DNA of 64,000 nucleotides from VAZQ01 sp036557705 (GTDB lineage: Bacteria; Pseudomonadota; Alphaproteobacteria; Rhizobiales; Xanthobacteraceae). Each line of letters begins with the position of its first letter. Position 1 is the stretch's first letter. Under the pieces are notes generated by a model. It saw only the letters and a program-made list of their open reading frames with translations. It did no database searches and was not told the origin of the DNA. The DNA lies in the NCBI GenBank assembly GCA_036557705.1, contig DATBHB010000190.1, positions 51,913 to 115,912 on the forward strand. Reading direction: 5' to 3'. Both the position numbers and the translations under genes were made by a program. Positions 56,969-64,000 of this stretch are shown here, piece after piece.

Positions 56969-57189
56969 TACTTCGGCAGCAGCATGTCGGTGATCAGGCG
57001 GATGAGTTCGACATAGCTCGCCGCGAGGCAATAGCCGACGCCAGCGGCGACCACGCCGGCTGCCGCCCGCAGGCAATTGCCGGTCTCGACCGCCGCCCAG
57101 ATAGCCGCTGCAACCACGACGGCGGCGATCAGCGCGGCCATGATCGCGCCCCACCGCATGATCAGCTGCAGCATCGGGTAGTTCTTCAT
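56968..57189 (-). CDS. Small two-helix membrane protein coupled to the flavoprotein
   Basis: 73 residues, start MKNYPMLQLIMRW. Two membrane helices (about 9-32 and 41-63). Its TAA stop overlaps the flavoprotein ATG (TAATG). It may anchor the flavoprotein, or be a small TctB-like subunit; the length is half of a typical TctB, so this is only a suggestion. Confidence 0.65.
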   Translation of the reverse strand: MKNYPMLQLIMRWGAIMAALIAAVVVAAAIWAAVETGNCLRAAAGVVAAGVGYCLAASYVELIRLITDMLLPK

Positions 57190-57192
57190 GTC

Positions 57193-57312
57193 AGAGGACG
57201 GACGACAGAGAACAGAGGACGAGTATCATGTCACAGATTATCAGAACGGCTCAGAGAATGTGTTCTCAACCTGTCTCTCCCCCCGTCGGCTGTCGTCTGT
57301 CATCTGTCCTCC
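57193..57312. repeat. Imperfect inverted repeat, family R6
   Basis: The left part has GAGGACGGACGACAG followed by AGAACAGAGGACG. The right part, reversed, is CTGTCGTCTGTCATCTGTCCTC split as CTGTCGTCTGTC and ATCTGTCCTC. It sits between the small membrane gene and the fourth Bug gene. Short GGACAG-type units are typical of dispersed repeats in Bradyrhizobium-like genomes. One copy in the window. Confidence 0.55.
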
Positions 57313-57313
57313 G

Positions 57314-58450
57314 CTACCTCGCCAGCTCCCGCACCTTTGCCATCACGTCAGGCGAAATCGCAAACATGTCCGAGATCAGCCGACCCATTTCCTCGCCGCT
57401 TTTCGGCGCCAGCGGGAGCTTGAGCCGCTCTGCCTCCAAACGGAATTCCGGATCGGCGAGCATCGCCTGGAACGCCGCCCGCAAAACCGTCAGCCGCCCT
57501 GGCGGCACATTCGGCGTAGTGAAGAGCGAGCGGCCGATTTCATCGTTCGTGACCAGATAACGGAAGACCTGTGCACCCTCTGGATTGTGCGCCAGTTCGA
57601 CTACGGTCGGCACCTCCGGCATGGCAGAATCGCGCGCGATCGCGAACTGCACCAGAATCCGCAGCCGGCCATCGCGCAGATCGGCCGAAAACAGCTGCGA
57701 TAGCCCGATGAAGGTGCTCGTTCCGCCGTCGGTCTCGCCGCGCTCGGCCGCCATCACGTAATCGCGCGCCGACGGATAGCCGGCAATCGCCTTGAGTCTG
57801 GTGCCGAGGAAGCGGTTCATGGCGCCGAGCCGATAGGCCGGGACCTCGTTCACCGAGGAGATCGCAATCGTCGCCGGCTTGTTCAGCATATCGGCAAGCG
57901 TTTTGATCGGCGAGGTGTGCCAGAAGAACAGCACCGAGGTGGTGTCGAGGAGGCGGCCGATGGGCAGAAACTTTCGCGCGTCGTATTTGATCTGCGGATT
58001 GCCGAACAGCTGCTCGTTGGCAAAGGAGGAGGTGATGATCGCAAGCGTGGTGCCGTCCTGCGGGGCGACGTTGTAGAGGTAGTTCGAAGCGATGACACCG
58101 CCGCCGCCGGGCATGTTGCGCGCCACGATCGCCGGCTCGCCGGGAAGTTTGCGGCCGAGATGGCGCCCCACCAGCCGCGCATAAGCGTCGTAGGCCCCGC
58201 CCGGACCGATCGGAATGATGATCGTGATCGTCTTGCCGCGGTAGAAATCCGCCTCCTCGGCGGCGGCTACTGTCGGGAATGCAGTCAGGAGGCCGAGCGC
58301 GACGCCGAGCGGCCAGAGGAGGGGCGCTCGTCCCCTAACGGCAGAATCGCGGCGTCTCCACAGCGCCTCGCAGAGGTGCGTGAACACGCTGACCACCCAA
58401 GCAGCGCAAACAGCGAACGCGATTTTTGTGCTCACCGTCGTGGCTCTCAT
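57314..58450 (-). CDS. Bug/TctC-like binding protein (4), long N-terminus
   Basis: 378 residues from the ATG at 58450 (AGGTGACC upstream; a GTG at 58459 is also open). The Bug core starts ADFYRGKTITIIIPIGPGGAYDAY and is of the same variant as the gene at 38661. It ends PDVMAKVRELAR. The N-terminus is odd: two hydrophobic segments (about 10-26 and 46-64) with a basic loop between, so a signal anchor or an alternative inner start is possible, but no ATG, GTG or TTG lies between them. It is first in the operon with the membrane protein and flavoprotein. Confidence 0.85.
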   Translation of the reverse strand: MRATTVSTKIAFAVCAAWVVSVFTHLCEALWRRRDSAVRGRAPLLWPLGVALGLLTAFPTVAAAEEADFYRGKTITIIIPIGPGGAYDAYARLVGRHLGRKLPGEPAIVARNMPGGGGVIASNYLYNVAPQDGTTLAIITSSFANEQLFGNPQIKYDARKFLPIGRLLDTTSVLFFWHTSPIKTLADMLNKPATIAISSVNEVPAYRLGAMNRFLGTRLKAIAGYPSARDYVMAAERGETDGGTSTFIGLSQLFSADLRDGRLRILVQFAIARDSAMPEVPTVVELAHNPEGAQVFRYLVTNDEIGRSLFTTPNVPPGRLTVLRAAFQAMLADPEFRLEAERLKLPLAPKSGEEMGRLISDMFAISPDVMAKVRELAR

Positions 58451-58566
58451 CCCGGTCACCTGTGGCTCAAGCAGTTACAGTAGGATGATTTGAGCAGCGC
58501 CCACAAGTTCGCTGGATTGGGGAATTTGGGGGCGACGCAGCCCTCACCGCGCGCGACTCTCTTTCG

Positions 58567-58725
58567 CCGTCACCCTGAGGCGCTCGCCCGACCTTTTGGC
58601 CGGGCGAGCCTCGAAGGGCGACGGCCGCAGGCGGCGCTACATCGGACGAAGTAGCAAGGCCAACCGCCATCCTTCGAGGCTCGCATGCAGCCAAGTGGCT
58701 GCATGCTCGCGCCTCAGGATGACGG
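58567..58725. repeat. Intergenic palindrome, family R5 (copy c)
   Basis: Starts CCGTCACCCTGAGGCG (58567-58582) and ends CGCCTCAGGATGACGG (58710-58725). Two inner stems are exact: CTCGCCCG with CGGGCGAG, and GCATGCAGCCA with TGGCTGCATGC. The rest of the gap 58460-58919 shows no other gene; AT-rich sequence at 58740-58880 may contain the promoter of the next gene. Confidence 0.8.
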
Positions 58726-58919
58726 CTGGGCAGCATAGTCATTCAGCGTTATCGGAAAACGCTCTAAATACAACTATCTCGTGGTAATTACTTTGGTCGA
58801 TTATGACGTAAGTAAGGATTAAGGCCGACAACGATCTGTGCAATTCATTAGTTTGTCCGCTTGTATCCGATCTGCATCTCTGCTTTATGTTTTGGCGGGG
58901 GCGTGAACATGAGGATGGA

Positions 58920-59526
58920 ATGAAACGCGTACTTATGCTGACAGTATCCGCCGCAGTTGTGACGTGGGCCGCAAACGCCGTGGCGGATTCGCCGAAGCTG
59001 AAGGGCGACTACGCTTTCACCGGCAGTGCCACGTGTATTGTCGATGAAAACGGATTCAACCCCGTTCCCGCCGGTCCCGGTTCATTCTCACCCAACCCGG
59101 GCCGCGTCTGGCTTCATTCATATACCGTAGAAGGGGGTTCGAACCTTCAATGGTGACGGGAGCGGCAGCGTTATGGGGTCGACCTTAGGGGTCAACTTCG
59201 GAGGGATGAACATAGACGCGTTTTCCAGCGACTTCACGTTCAACTTCATGTACACGGTCAATCCTGATCGAACATGGACTAGTTACATCATGGGGACGGT
59301 CACGGGAAAGGTAACGTCAGGTCCCCGTGCTGGTCAGCAGTTCACAGTCGACACACTGCCAGATTTTAAGGGTCACATATCGCAAGATGCAAAGACACTG
59401 ACGGCCGCAACTATTATAGCGCCTCCGACGATCGAAACGGTCACCTATCTGGTGGGTCCTCCGAGTGTCACGGAGTACCGAATCTGCCAGCGTTCGCGCA
59501 CTCTCATCTACGTGGACCAACAGTAG
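58920..59526 (+). pseudogene. Frameshifted small exported protein
   Basis: Two frames make one protein of about 201 residues. The first (58920-59156) has an AGGATGGA ribosome site and signal peptide (MKRVLMLTV to ANAVADSP), then KLKGDYAFTGSATC and ends in a wrong tail after YTVEG. Removing one G from the GGGGG run at 59133-59137 joins it to the second frame, giving VRTFNGDGSGSVMGS and continuing to RTLIYVDQQ at 59526. The repeated-beta style (FNGDGSGSV) suggests a secreted beta-rich protein of unknown function. Either a true mutation or a sequencing error in the G run. Confidence 0.7.
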
Positions 59527-59890
59527 TGACCGGCTGGATGATTTCCGGCAAAGCACGAGCGAGCCCGCTTCGTTCTCCAGGAGATCGCGCACTAAGCCGG
59601 GGCGAGGCATCAATCCAGGGCCGGGATGGGGGGGCGGTGATAGCTTCTGAGGCGGGTACTCATAGGTCCCCGCCTCACCACTTTTTGGGGGCGCACATTC
59701 TGACCGCACAGCGATCCAACGGATCCACTCCGGTCCCGCCGGAGAGCAAGCAGACCTGAGCCCATCCGGCAATCGACTTTGCGCGCGGTCACGAGTACAA
59801 GCGCCACCGACGTGACCGGTCTCGTCGACCCTCTCCTACTCTGACCAGGTGTCGACCAGACTGAAGTGTCACCGTCTGGGAGGACTTGAA
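59527..59890. other. Gap without a visible gene
   Basis: 364 bases with no supported frame; the open readings here are short and Arg/Ser-rich. GGGAGGACTTGAA at the right end is the ribosome site of the next gene. No repeat or hairpin of note. Confidence 0.5.
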
Positions 59891-60586
59891 ATGCACACAA
59901 CCACTTTTCGCAGCTTGGCCGCTGGCGGCGCGCTTGCCGTTCTTTCGCTCACCCTCGCATCACTATCCATTGGACAGACGCAGCAGCAGCAGCCGCCGCC
60001 GCCGCAGCCCGCGATGATGGCGCCCGGACTCCCGCCGACGCTCGTCGTCGATCTGATGTCGGCCTCAGGTGCTTCGGCGCTGGGGGCGCAATGGAGAGTT
60101 TCCGACGTAAAGATCAAGGAGGTGCCGGCCATTCCAGGCACACAGACACAAAGCAAGACGACCTACGACATAGACCCGCATGCGGGCGCGGCCGATTTCG
60201 ACGATTCGAAATGGCCGGTTGTCGAGCCCAAGGATTTGGCCGCGCGCCGCAGCGGCGGCCACGTCGCGTTCATGTGGTATCGCACCCCGCTTACGATCCC
60301 GGCAAAAATTGGGGACTTCGATCCCTCCGGCGCCGTTGCGGTGTTGCGGGTGACGGTCGATGACTATGCCGAAGTGTGGGTCAACGGCGCGATCCCCGGC
60401 CGCTCAGGTTATCCGCGCCCGGCCAGCATTCAAGGACACAACATGCCGAATCGGGTGGTGCTTGGCACCAGTATCAAACCTGGCGATAAGTTTCAGATTG
60501 CGGTCTTCGGCATCAATGGACCGATCTCGCTGGCGCCGGCCAACGCCATCTTTGTCCGCGAGGCAAAGCTCGAATTGTTCAAATAG
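59891..60586 (+). CDS. Exported protein with galactose-binding-like beta-sandwich
   Basis: 231 residues from the ATG at 59891 (GGGAGGACTTGAA upstream). Signal peptide ends near SIG-QTQQQ, followed by a Gln/Pro-rich stretch. The rest has DDSKWPVVEPKDLAARRSGG, then WYRTPLTIPAKIGDFDPSG and VTVDDYAEVWVNGAIPG, a jelly-roll pattern seen in glycosidase accessory modules. It may be a periplasmic carbohydrate-binding partner. Convergent with the next gene at 22 bases. Confidence 0.72.
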   Translation: MHTTTFRSLAAGGALAVLSLTLASLSIGQTQQQQPPPPQPAMMAPGLPPTLVVDLMSASGASALGAQWRVSDVKIKEVPAIPGTQTQSKTTYDIDPHAGAADFDDSKWPVVEPKDLAARRSGGHVAFMWYRTPLTIPAKIGDFDPSGAVAVLRVTVDDYAEVWVNGAIPGRSGYPRPASIQGHNMPNRVVLGTSIKPGDKFQIAVFGINGPISLAPANAIFVREAKLELFK

Positions 60587-60608
60587 GGCGCAAAAGGACC
60601 CGGGCTGG

Positions 60609-60881
60609 CTAGTACCGCCGGCGCTCATCAGGTTCAAAACCCTCGTGATGGACGACATAATCGGCGTCGATGACGCGGATCTGGCGGCGCGCAGCGCCGC
60701 GCCCGCGCAGGAGACCGAGCAGCCCGGCTGCGCCGCTTAGAACCAGCATTATCGGGAAAATGATCAGAAACAGCCCTGCGGCAATAATCGCCAGCGTAAG
60801 GCCGAGCGCAATTGTGATGCTCACGGCCAGCAGGATGGCCCACCGCGGGATTCTGACCATGCGAAATTCGATGCGCGACAC
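60609..60881 (-). CDS. Small membrane protein, DADYVVHHE type
   Basis: 90 residues. Start GTG at 60881 with AGGAG six bases upstream; ATG at 60860 is an alternative. Two adjacent membrane helices (about 14-58), then a basic turn and RVIDADYVVHHEGFEP, a tail conserved in Hyphomicrobiales small proteins. No function is known. Confidence 0.65.
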   Translation of the reverse strand: MSRIEFRMVRIPRWAILLAVSITIALGLTLAIIAAGLFLIIFPIMLVLSGAAGLLGLLRGRGAARRQIRVIDADYVVHHEGFEPDERRRY

Positions 60882-60989
60882 GCGCCGCTCCTGTTCATCT
60901 GCTGCCGGCCGAGGGCCGACGGTCCTTAGATGTGGTGTTCAACCGGTGCGGGCAAGGGCGGCATGGAGCGCGAAATCACTACCGCGCGG

Positions 60990-61072
60990 CACGAACGGAC
61001 CACGTGCGCGAATCGCTATTCGCGCGGTTGCGCACGCGGTCAGACCTCGACACGCGATTTTGCACACCCTAC
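60990..61072. repeat. Degenerate family R2 palindrome (copy d)
   Basis: The right end reads CACGCGATTTTGCACACCCTAC, split as CACGCGATTTTG and CACACCCTAC, matching the R2 right end (GCGATTTTGCCCAC...CCCTAC); GCGCGAATCGCTATTCGCGC forms an inner hairpin. The left end is not clear. In the gap between the small membrane gene and the next exported one. Confidence 0.55.
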
Positions 61073-61118
61073 AGGAGTTTCTGACGCGGTAGGACTAAAC
61101 GCCCTTCACCCGTTCGGG

Positions 61119-61394
61119 TCACGCATGACTCGACGGCCCACGGTAGCCCAGCGCCCGCGCTTCTGACTCACAGGCAAAGCCGCCGTGGGTATGTCCCCAA
61201 TGCTTATCTCCCCGCAGATAAAGCACGTGCAATCGCGTGTTGGCCCAGACGATTTGGTCGTTGGGACATTGTTCTCTTGCCCCTCGTTCTGTCCTGAAGA
61301 CGCGAAGTTGATGTTTGGGCGATGACTCACCTAAAGCAAATGCGCATGACGAGGTCACGGCGATGAGCAAGGTCGCGATAGCCAGCCGGATCAT
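61119..61394 (-). CDS. Small exported Cys-containing protein
   Basis: 91 residues from the ATG at 61394 (AGGGAGAAATC upstream). Signal peptide MIRLAIATLLIAVTSSCAFA. The mature part has CPNDQIVWANTRLHVLYLRGDKHWGHTHGGFACE, split here as CPNDQIVWANTRLHV and LRGDKHWGHTHGGFACE; two Cys could form a disulphide. It resembles small calcium-binding-excalibur-like or YHS-like short envelope proteins, but no exact family is claimed. Monocistronic. Confidence 0.7.
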   Translation of the reverse strand: MIRLAIATLLIAVTSSCAFALGESSPKHQLRVFRTERGAREQCPNDQIVWANTRLHVLYLRGDKHWGHTHGGFACESEARALGYRGPSSHA

Positions 61395-61487
61395 GATTTC
61401 TCCCTTCAGTGAATTACTGAGTGCTGCGGCGAACCGTCGTAACAATCTTTACTCCAGGTCGCGAAGCCGTTCCACCTCCCAATCCGC

Positions 61488-62234
61488 TCACGCGCTCATC
61501 TTGTGCACCAGCGCATCGGAGATTTCGAAATTGGCGTAGACGTTCTGCACGTCATCGTGCTCGTTGAGGGTGTCGATCAGCCGCAGGAGCTTCTCGCCCT
61601 GCACATCGTCGATGGGCACGCTGTTCTGCGGTTTCCAGACCAGTGCCGCCTTGCGCGGCTCGCCGAATTTCGCCTCCAGCGCCTTCGATACGGAACCGAG
61701 CGAATCCGGCGTGGTGTAGATCTCGTGCCCGTCAGCAGCTGAAATCACATCCTCGGCGCCGGCTTCGATCGCGGCCTCCAGCATGGCGTCTGCGGTCGCC
61801 GTCTTGGCGTCGTATTCGATCAGTCCGACATGGCTGAATTGAAAAGAGACTGCGCCGGTCTCGGCCAGATTGCCGCCGCCTTTGGTGAAGGCAGCGCGCA
61901 CCTCGCCGGCGGTGCGGTTACGGTTATCGGTCAGCGCCTCGACGATGATGGCGACGCCGCCCGGCCCGTAGCCCTCGTAACGGATCTCTTCATAGCTCTC
62001 GGCCTCGCCGCCTGACGCTTTCTTGATCGCGCGATCGATGCCGTCCTTGGGCATATTCTCGGCGCGCGCCGCCAGAATAGCGGCGCGCAGGCGCGCGTTC
62101 ATCGTCGGATCCGGCAGGCCGAGCTTGGCCGCCACCGTAATTTCGCGCGCAAGCTTGCTGAACAGTTTCGACCGCGCCGCATCCTGCCGGCCCTTGCGGT
62201 GCATGATGTTCTTGAACTGCGAATGTCCGGCCAT
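61488..62234 (-). CDS. yebC: YebC/PmpR family translational regulator
   Basis: 248 residues from MAGHSQFKNIMHRKGRQDA, the invariant YebC start; a longer frame to 62525 is not supported. GGAGACCATC precedes it. It shows YGPGGVAIIVEALTDN and the three-domain YebC layout. Recent work links this family to relief of ribosome stalling at proline tracts as well as to gene regulation. In Hyphomicrobiales it lies beside ruvC and near 6S RNA, as here. Confidence 0.95.
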   Translation of the reverse strand: MAGHSQFKNIMHRKGRQDAARSKLFSKLAREITVAAKLGLPDPTMNARLRAAILAARAENMPKDGIDRAIKKASGGEAESYEEIRYEGYGPGGVAIIVEALTDNRNRTAGEVRAAFTKGGGNLAETGAVSFQFSHVGLIEYDAKTATADAMLEAAIEAGAEDVISAADGHEIYTTPDSLGSVSKALEAKFGEPRKAALVWKPQNSVPIDDVQGEKLLRLIDTLNEHDDVQNVYANFEISDALVHKMSA

Positions 62235-62391
62235 GATGGTCTCCGCCGCATCCCCGCGCGCTCGACGCATGTCCTGGAAAGCGGAAGGGCCTGTCCTTCG
62301 ACAGGACACGTGCAAATCGAAGCGCCGCTCGGGACGAAGTTCTTGAATTGATCGTCGCCTTATAGGTCTGTCGTGGCCGCAAAGGAAGGCA

Positions 62392-63210
62392 TCACCAGAA
62401 CGCCGGTCTTGCCTCTTCGAGGCGGCCGCCCAGCCGCACCGCACCGATACGCCGCGCGAGACCGGTTGAGTCGTCGGTCTCGACCGCGACCGCGCACAGC
62501 GTCGCCTTGCCGGTCGCCGGCTCAAAACGGCTCGATGGAATCCGCCGCACGAACCGGCCGATCGGCTCCTCTTTGGCCATGCCGATCACCGAATCATAGT
62601 CGCCGCTCATGCCCACGTCGCTGATGAAACCGGTGCCTCCCGGCAGGATCTGGTGATCGGCGGTCGGCGCATGGGTATGCGTGCCGACGACAAGGCTGGC
62701 ACGGCCGTCGCAGAAATGGCCCATCGCCTGCTTTTCGCTCGTTGCCTCGCAATGCACATCGAGCACGATGGCATCGGCCTCGCGCCCGAGCCGGCAGGCC
62801 GCAAGCTCGCGTTCGGCGGCCGCAAAGGGATCGTCGAGCGGATCCATGAAGATGCGGCCCATCAGGTTGATGACCAGCACGCGCGCGCCATTCTTGGCGG
62901 GAACGAGGACGGCGCCGCGGCCAGGCGTTCCCGGAGGGAAATTGAGCGGCCGTATGAGCCGCGGCGCACGTTCGATGAAGACCAGAGCTTCGCGCTGGTC
63001 CCAGGCATGGTTGCCGAGCGTAATGACGTCGGCGCCAGCATCGATGAGTTCCTGATAGATCGCTTCGGTGATGCCGAATCCGCCGGCGGCGTTCTCGCCG
63101 TTGACGGCAATGAAGTCGAGCTTCCAGTCGCGAAGAAGCGCCGGCATGCGCTCAAGCACGATATGGCGTCCGCTGCGGCCGACAATGTCGCCGATAAAGA
63201 GAATGCGCAT
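62392..63210 (-). CDS. TIGR00282-family metallophosphoesterase (YmdB-like)
   Basis: 272 residues from MRILFIGDIVGRSGR; the frame also opens at a GTG three codons earlier (63219). Metal-site motifs are GDIVG (Asp), NGENAAGG (Asn/Glu), GNHAWD (Asn/His), LDVHCEATSEKQA and GTHTHAPTAD. This is the YmdB/SpoIIB-like cyclic-nucleotide phosphodiesterase family, whose alphaproteobacterial role is unproven. It is downstream of ygfA, within the conserved block. Confidence 0.92.
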   Translation of the reverse strand: MRILFIGDIVGRSGRHIVLERMPALLRDWKLDFIAVNGENAAGGFGITEAIYQELIDAGADVITLGNHAWDQREALVFIERAPRLIRPLNFPPGTPGRGAVLVPAKNGARVLVINLMGRIFMDPLDDPFAAAERELAACRLGREADAIVLDVHCEATSEKQAMGHFCDGRASLVVGTHTHAPTADHQILPGGTGFISDVGMSGDYDSVIGMAKEEPIGRFVRRIPSSRFEPATGKATLCAVAVETDDSTGLARRIGAVRLGGRLEEARPAFW

Positions 63211-63215
63211 GCGCG

Positions 63216-63806
63216 TCACGTTCCGCGGAAATCGATGACTTCCCGCTCGGTTAGCACGAGGTCGAGGCGCGCGTCGCGGGGGGTGATCGGCACGGTCTCG
63301 ATTTCCTGAATGGCGAAAGCAATGCCGACGGCGGTGATCGTCTTGGCGGCGCGCAGCGCATTGATTGTCATGTCATAATAACCGGCCCCGTAGCCGAGCC
63401 GGTGGCCGGTCCGGTCGAAAGCCAGGAGCGGCACGATCAGAATATCGGGCTCGACGGCAGGCGCCTCCGGCAAAGGCTCGCGAATCCCCCAGACGCCGGC
63501 CGCGAGCGGCTCACCGAATGCCCAGGCACGCAAGATGAGCGGCCGGCCGCGGCCGGCAACAACGGGCAGCGCGAGCCGCGCGCCTTTCGCGGCAAGGCTC
63601 CGCATCAGCGGCACCGGATCGATTTCGTCTTTCAGCGGCGAGAAGCCGGCCACGGTGATGCCGGGGGTAACGGCGAGCGGGAATTCTCGCGCGGCGATGA
63701 TCTGGGCCGCAACGGTGCGCTCAACCGCAGAGAGGCCGCCGCGGCGGGCGATTGCGTCGCGCCGCAGCGTCGCTTTATCGGCGGCCGGCGGCAGCGCAAG
63801 GGCCAT
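63216..63806 (-). CDS. 5-formyltetrahydrofolate cyclo-ligase
   Basis: 196 residues. It converts 5-formyl-THF to 5,10-methenyl-THF using ATP. Motifs: KATLRRDAIARR (N-terminal basic), FSPLKDEIDPVPL, ILIVPLLAFDRTGHRLGYGAGYYD (split here as ILIVPLLAFDRTGHRLG and YGAGYYD), and ITPRDARLDLVLTEREVI. The symbol ygfA (fau) is used for the E. coli homologue. Upstream lies 6S RNA, as in many proteobacteria where the two are co-transcribed. It overlaps the next gene's GTG by three bases. Confidence 0.94.
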   Translation of the reverse strand: MALALPPAADKATLRRDAIARRGGLSAVERTVAAQIIAAREFPLAVTPGITVAGFSPLKDEIDPVPLMRSLAAKGARLALPVVAGRGRPLILRAWAFGEPLAAGVWGIREPLPEAPAVEPDILIVPLLAFDRTGHRLGYGAGYYDMTINALRAAKTITAVGIAFAIQEIETVPITPRDARLDLVLTEREVIDFRGT

Positions 63807-63861
63807 GGGGTTGAGGTTGAGCAGTGGAGAGCATGAGCATGAAGAATAAGGTCAATCAAAG

Positions 63862-64000
63862 AGTGCGGAGCCGCGATGGCCGTCGGAGTTGCGATCCCGG
63901 GTTCCCTACGAAAGTAGGTGGGCGCCATATGTCCGAGCCCACGAGCCCGGTCAGGGACAGCTCCCTTCAGGATCGATAAGGCCCCGGGGATAAGACTCCA
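63862..64000 (-). ncRNA. ssrS: 6S RNA (5' part runs off the window)
   Basis: On the minus strand the sequence contains the alphaproteobacterial 6S blocks GAGCTGTCCCTGACCGGGC, GGCTCGGACATATGGCGCCC and CACCTACTTTCGTAGGGAA, which form the closing stem and open bubble that mimics an open promoter. It sits directly upstream of the 5-formyl-THF cyclo-ligase gene, the standard 6S position in proteobacteria. The terminal stem is cut by the window end at 64000, so the 5' end is missing. Boundaries are approximate. Confidence 0.78.

Overview
The window is about 64 kb of GC-rich chromosome. It most likely comes from a soil-type alphaproteobacterium of the order Hyphomicrobiales (Bradyrhizobium, Pseudolabrys or Rhodoplanes-like). 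The reasons are the yebC, TIGR00282 phosphoesterase, 5-formyl-THF cyclo-ligase, 6S RNA order at the right end, a DUF6894 protein, an IbpA-type small heat-shock gene with a ROSE-like leader, four tripartite-tricarboxylate (Bug/TctC) binding proteins, and many GTAG...CTAC intergenic palindromes. No tRNA, rRNA, CRISPR array, transposase or prophage gene was seen.

Layout. 0-4.3 kb: a leftward operon with two family-2 glycosyltransferases (one HpnI-like, hopanoid lipid modification), an AI-2E-type permease and a small unknown protein. 4.3-8.9 kb: an MFS transporter, four consecutive stand-alone receiver-domain proteins that are a duplicated two-gene cassette, and a DUF6894 membrane protein. 8.9-9.6 kb: the remains of a nucleotidyltransferase/partner module. 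9.6-16 kb: glutamate synthase gltB-gltD, with a triple-hairpin repeat between the two subunit genes. 16-31.5 kb: single metabolic and stress genes (threonine aldolase, Hsp20, a flavoprotein facing a CadC-like regulator, an alpha/beta hydrolase, a two-domain kinase, an acetolactate-synthase-like enzyme, GST, an ABC exporter, an SGNH hydrolase and a cytochrome c).

31.5-35.3 kb: an HlyD/ATPase/permease efflux operon divergent from its TetR regulator, with a visible promoter and palindrome. 35.4-41.8 kb: two LysR-Bug divergent pairs around a polysaccharide-deacetylase-type hydrolase and a third Bug protein. 41.9-48.3 kb: a ParDE-like toxin-antitoxin pair, an anion-type binding protein and a fused iron-type permease without an ATPase, and a DUF1501/DUF1800 pair.

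48.5-58.5 kb is the most unusual stretch. An exported metallo-beta-lactamase-fold hydrolase is followed by five tandem paralogues of a secreted family. Each carries a canonical EF-hand-like loop and a conserved C-terminal PPDLxYFK-type motif. They are followed by a fumarate-reductase-type flavoprotein, a small membrane protein and a fourth Bug protein. The set looks like a periplasmic uptake/oxidation locus of unknown substrate, and it is my main candidate for an undescribed system. 58.9-64 kb: a frameshifted secreted protein, small envelope proteins, and the housekeeping yebC to 6S RNA block.

Several repeat families (R1-R6) fill intergenic gaps. Four of them share GTAG/CTAC ends, the hallmark of REP elements. 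All functions are inferred by reading the sequence; no database search was run.
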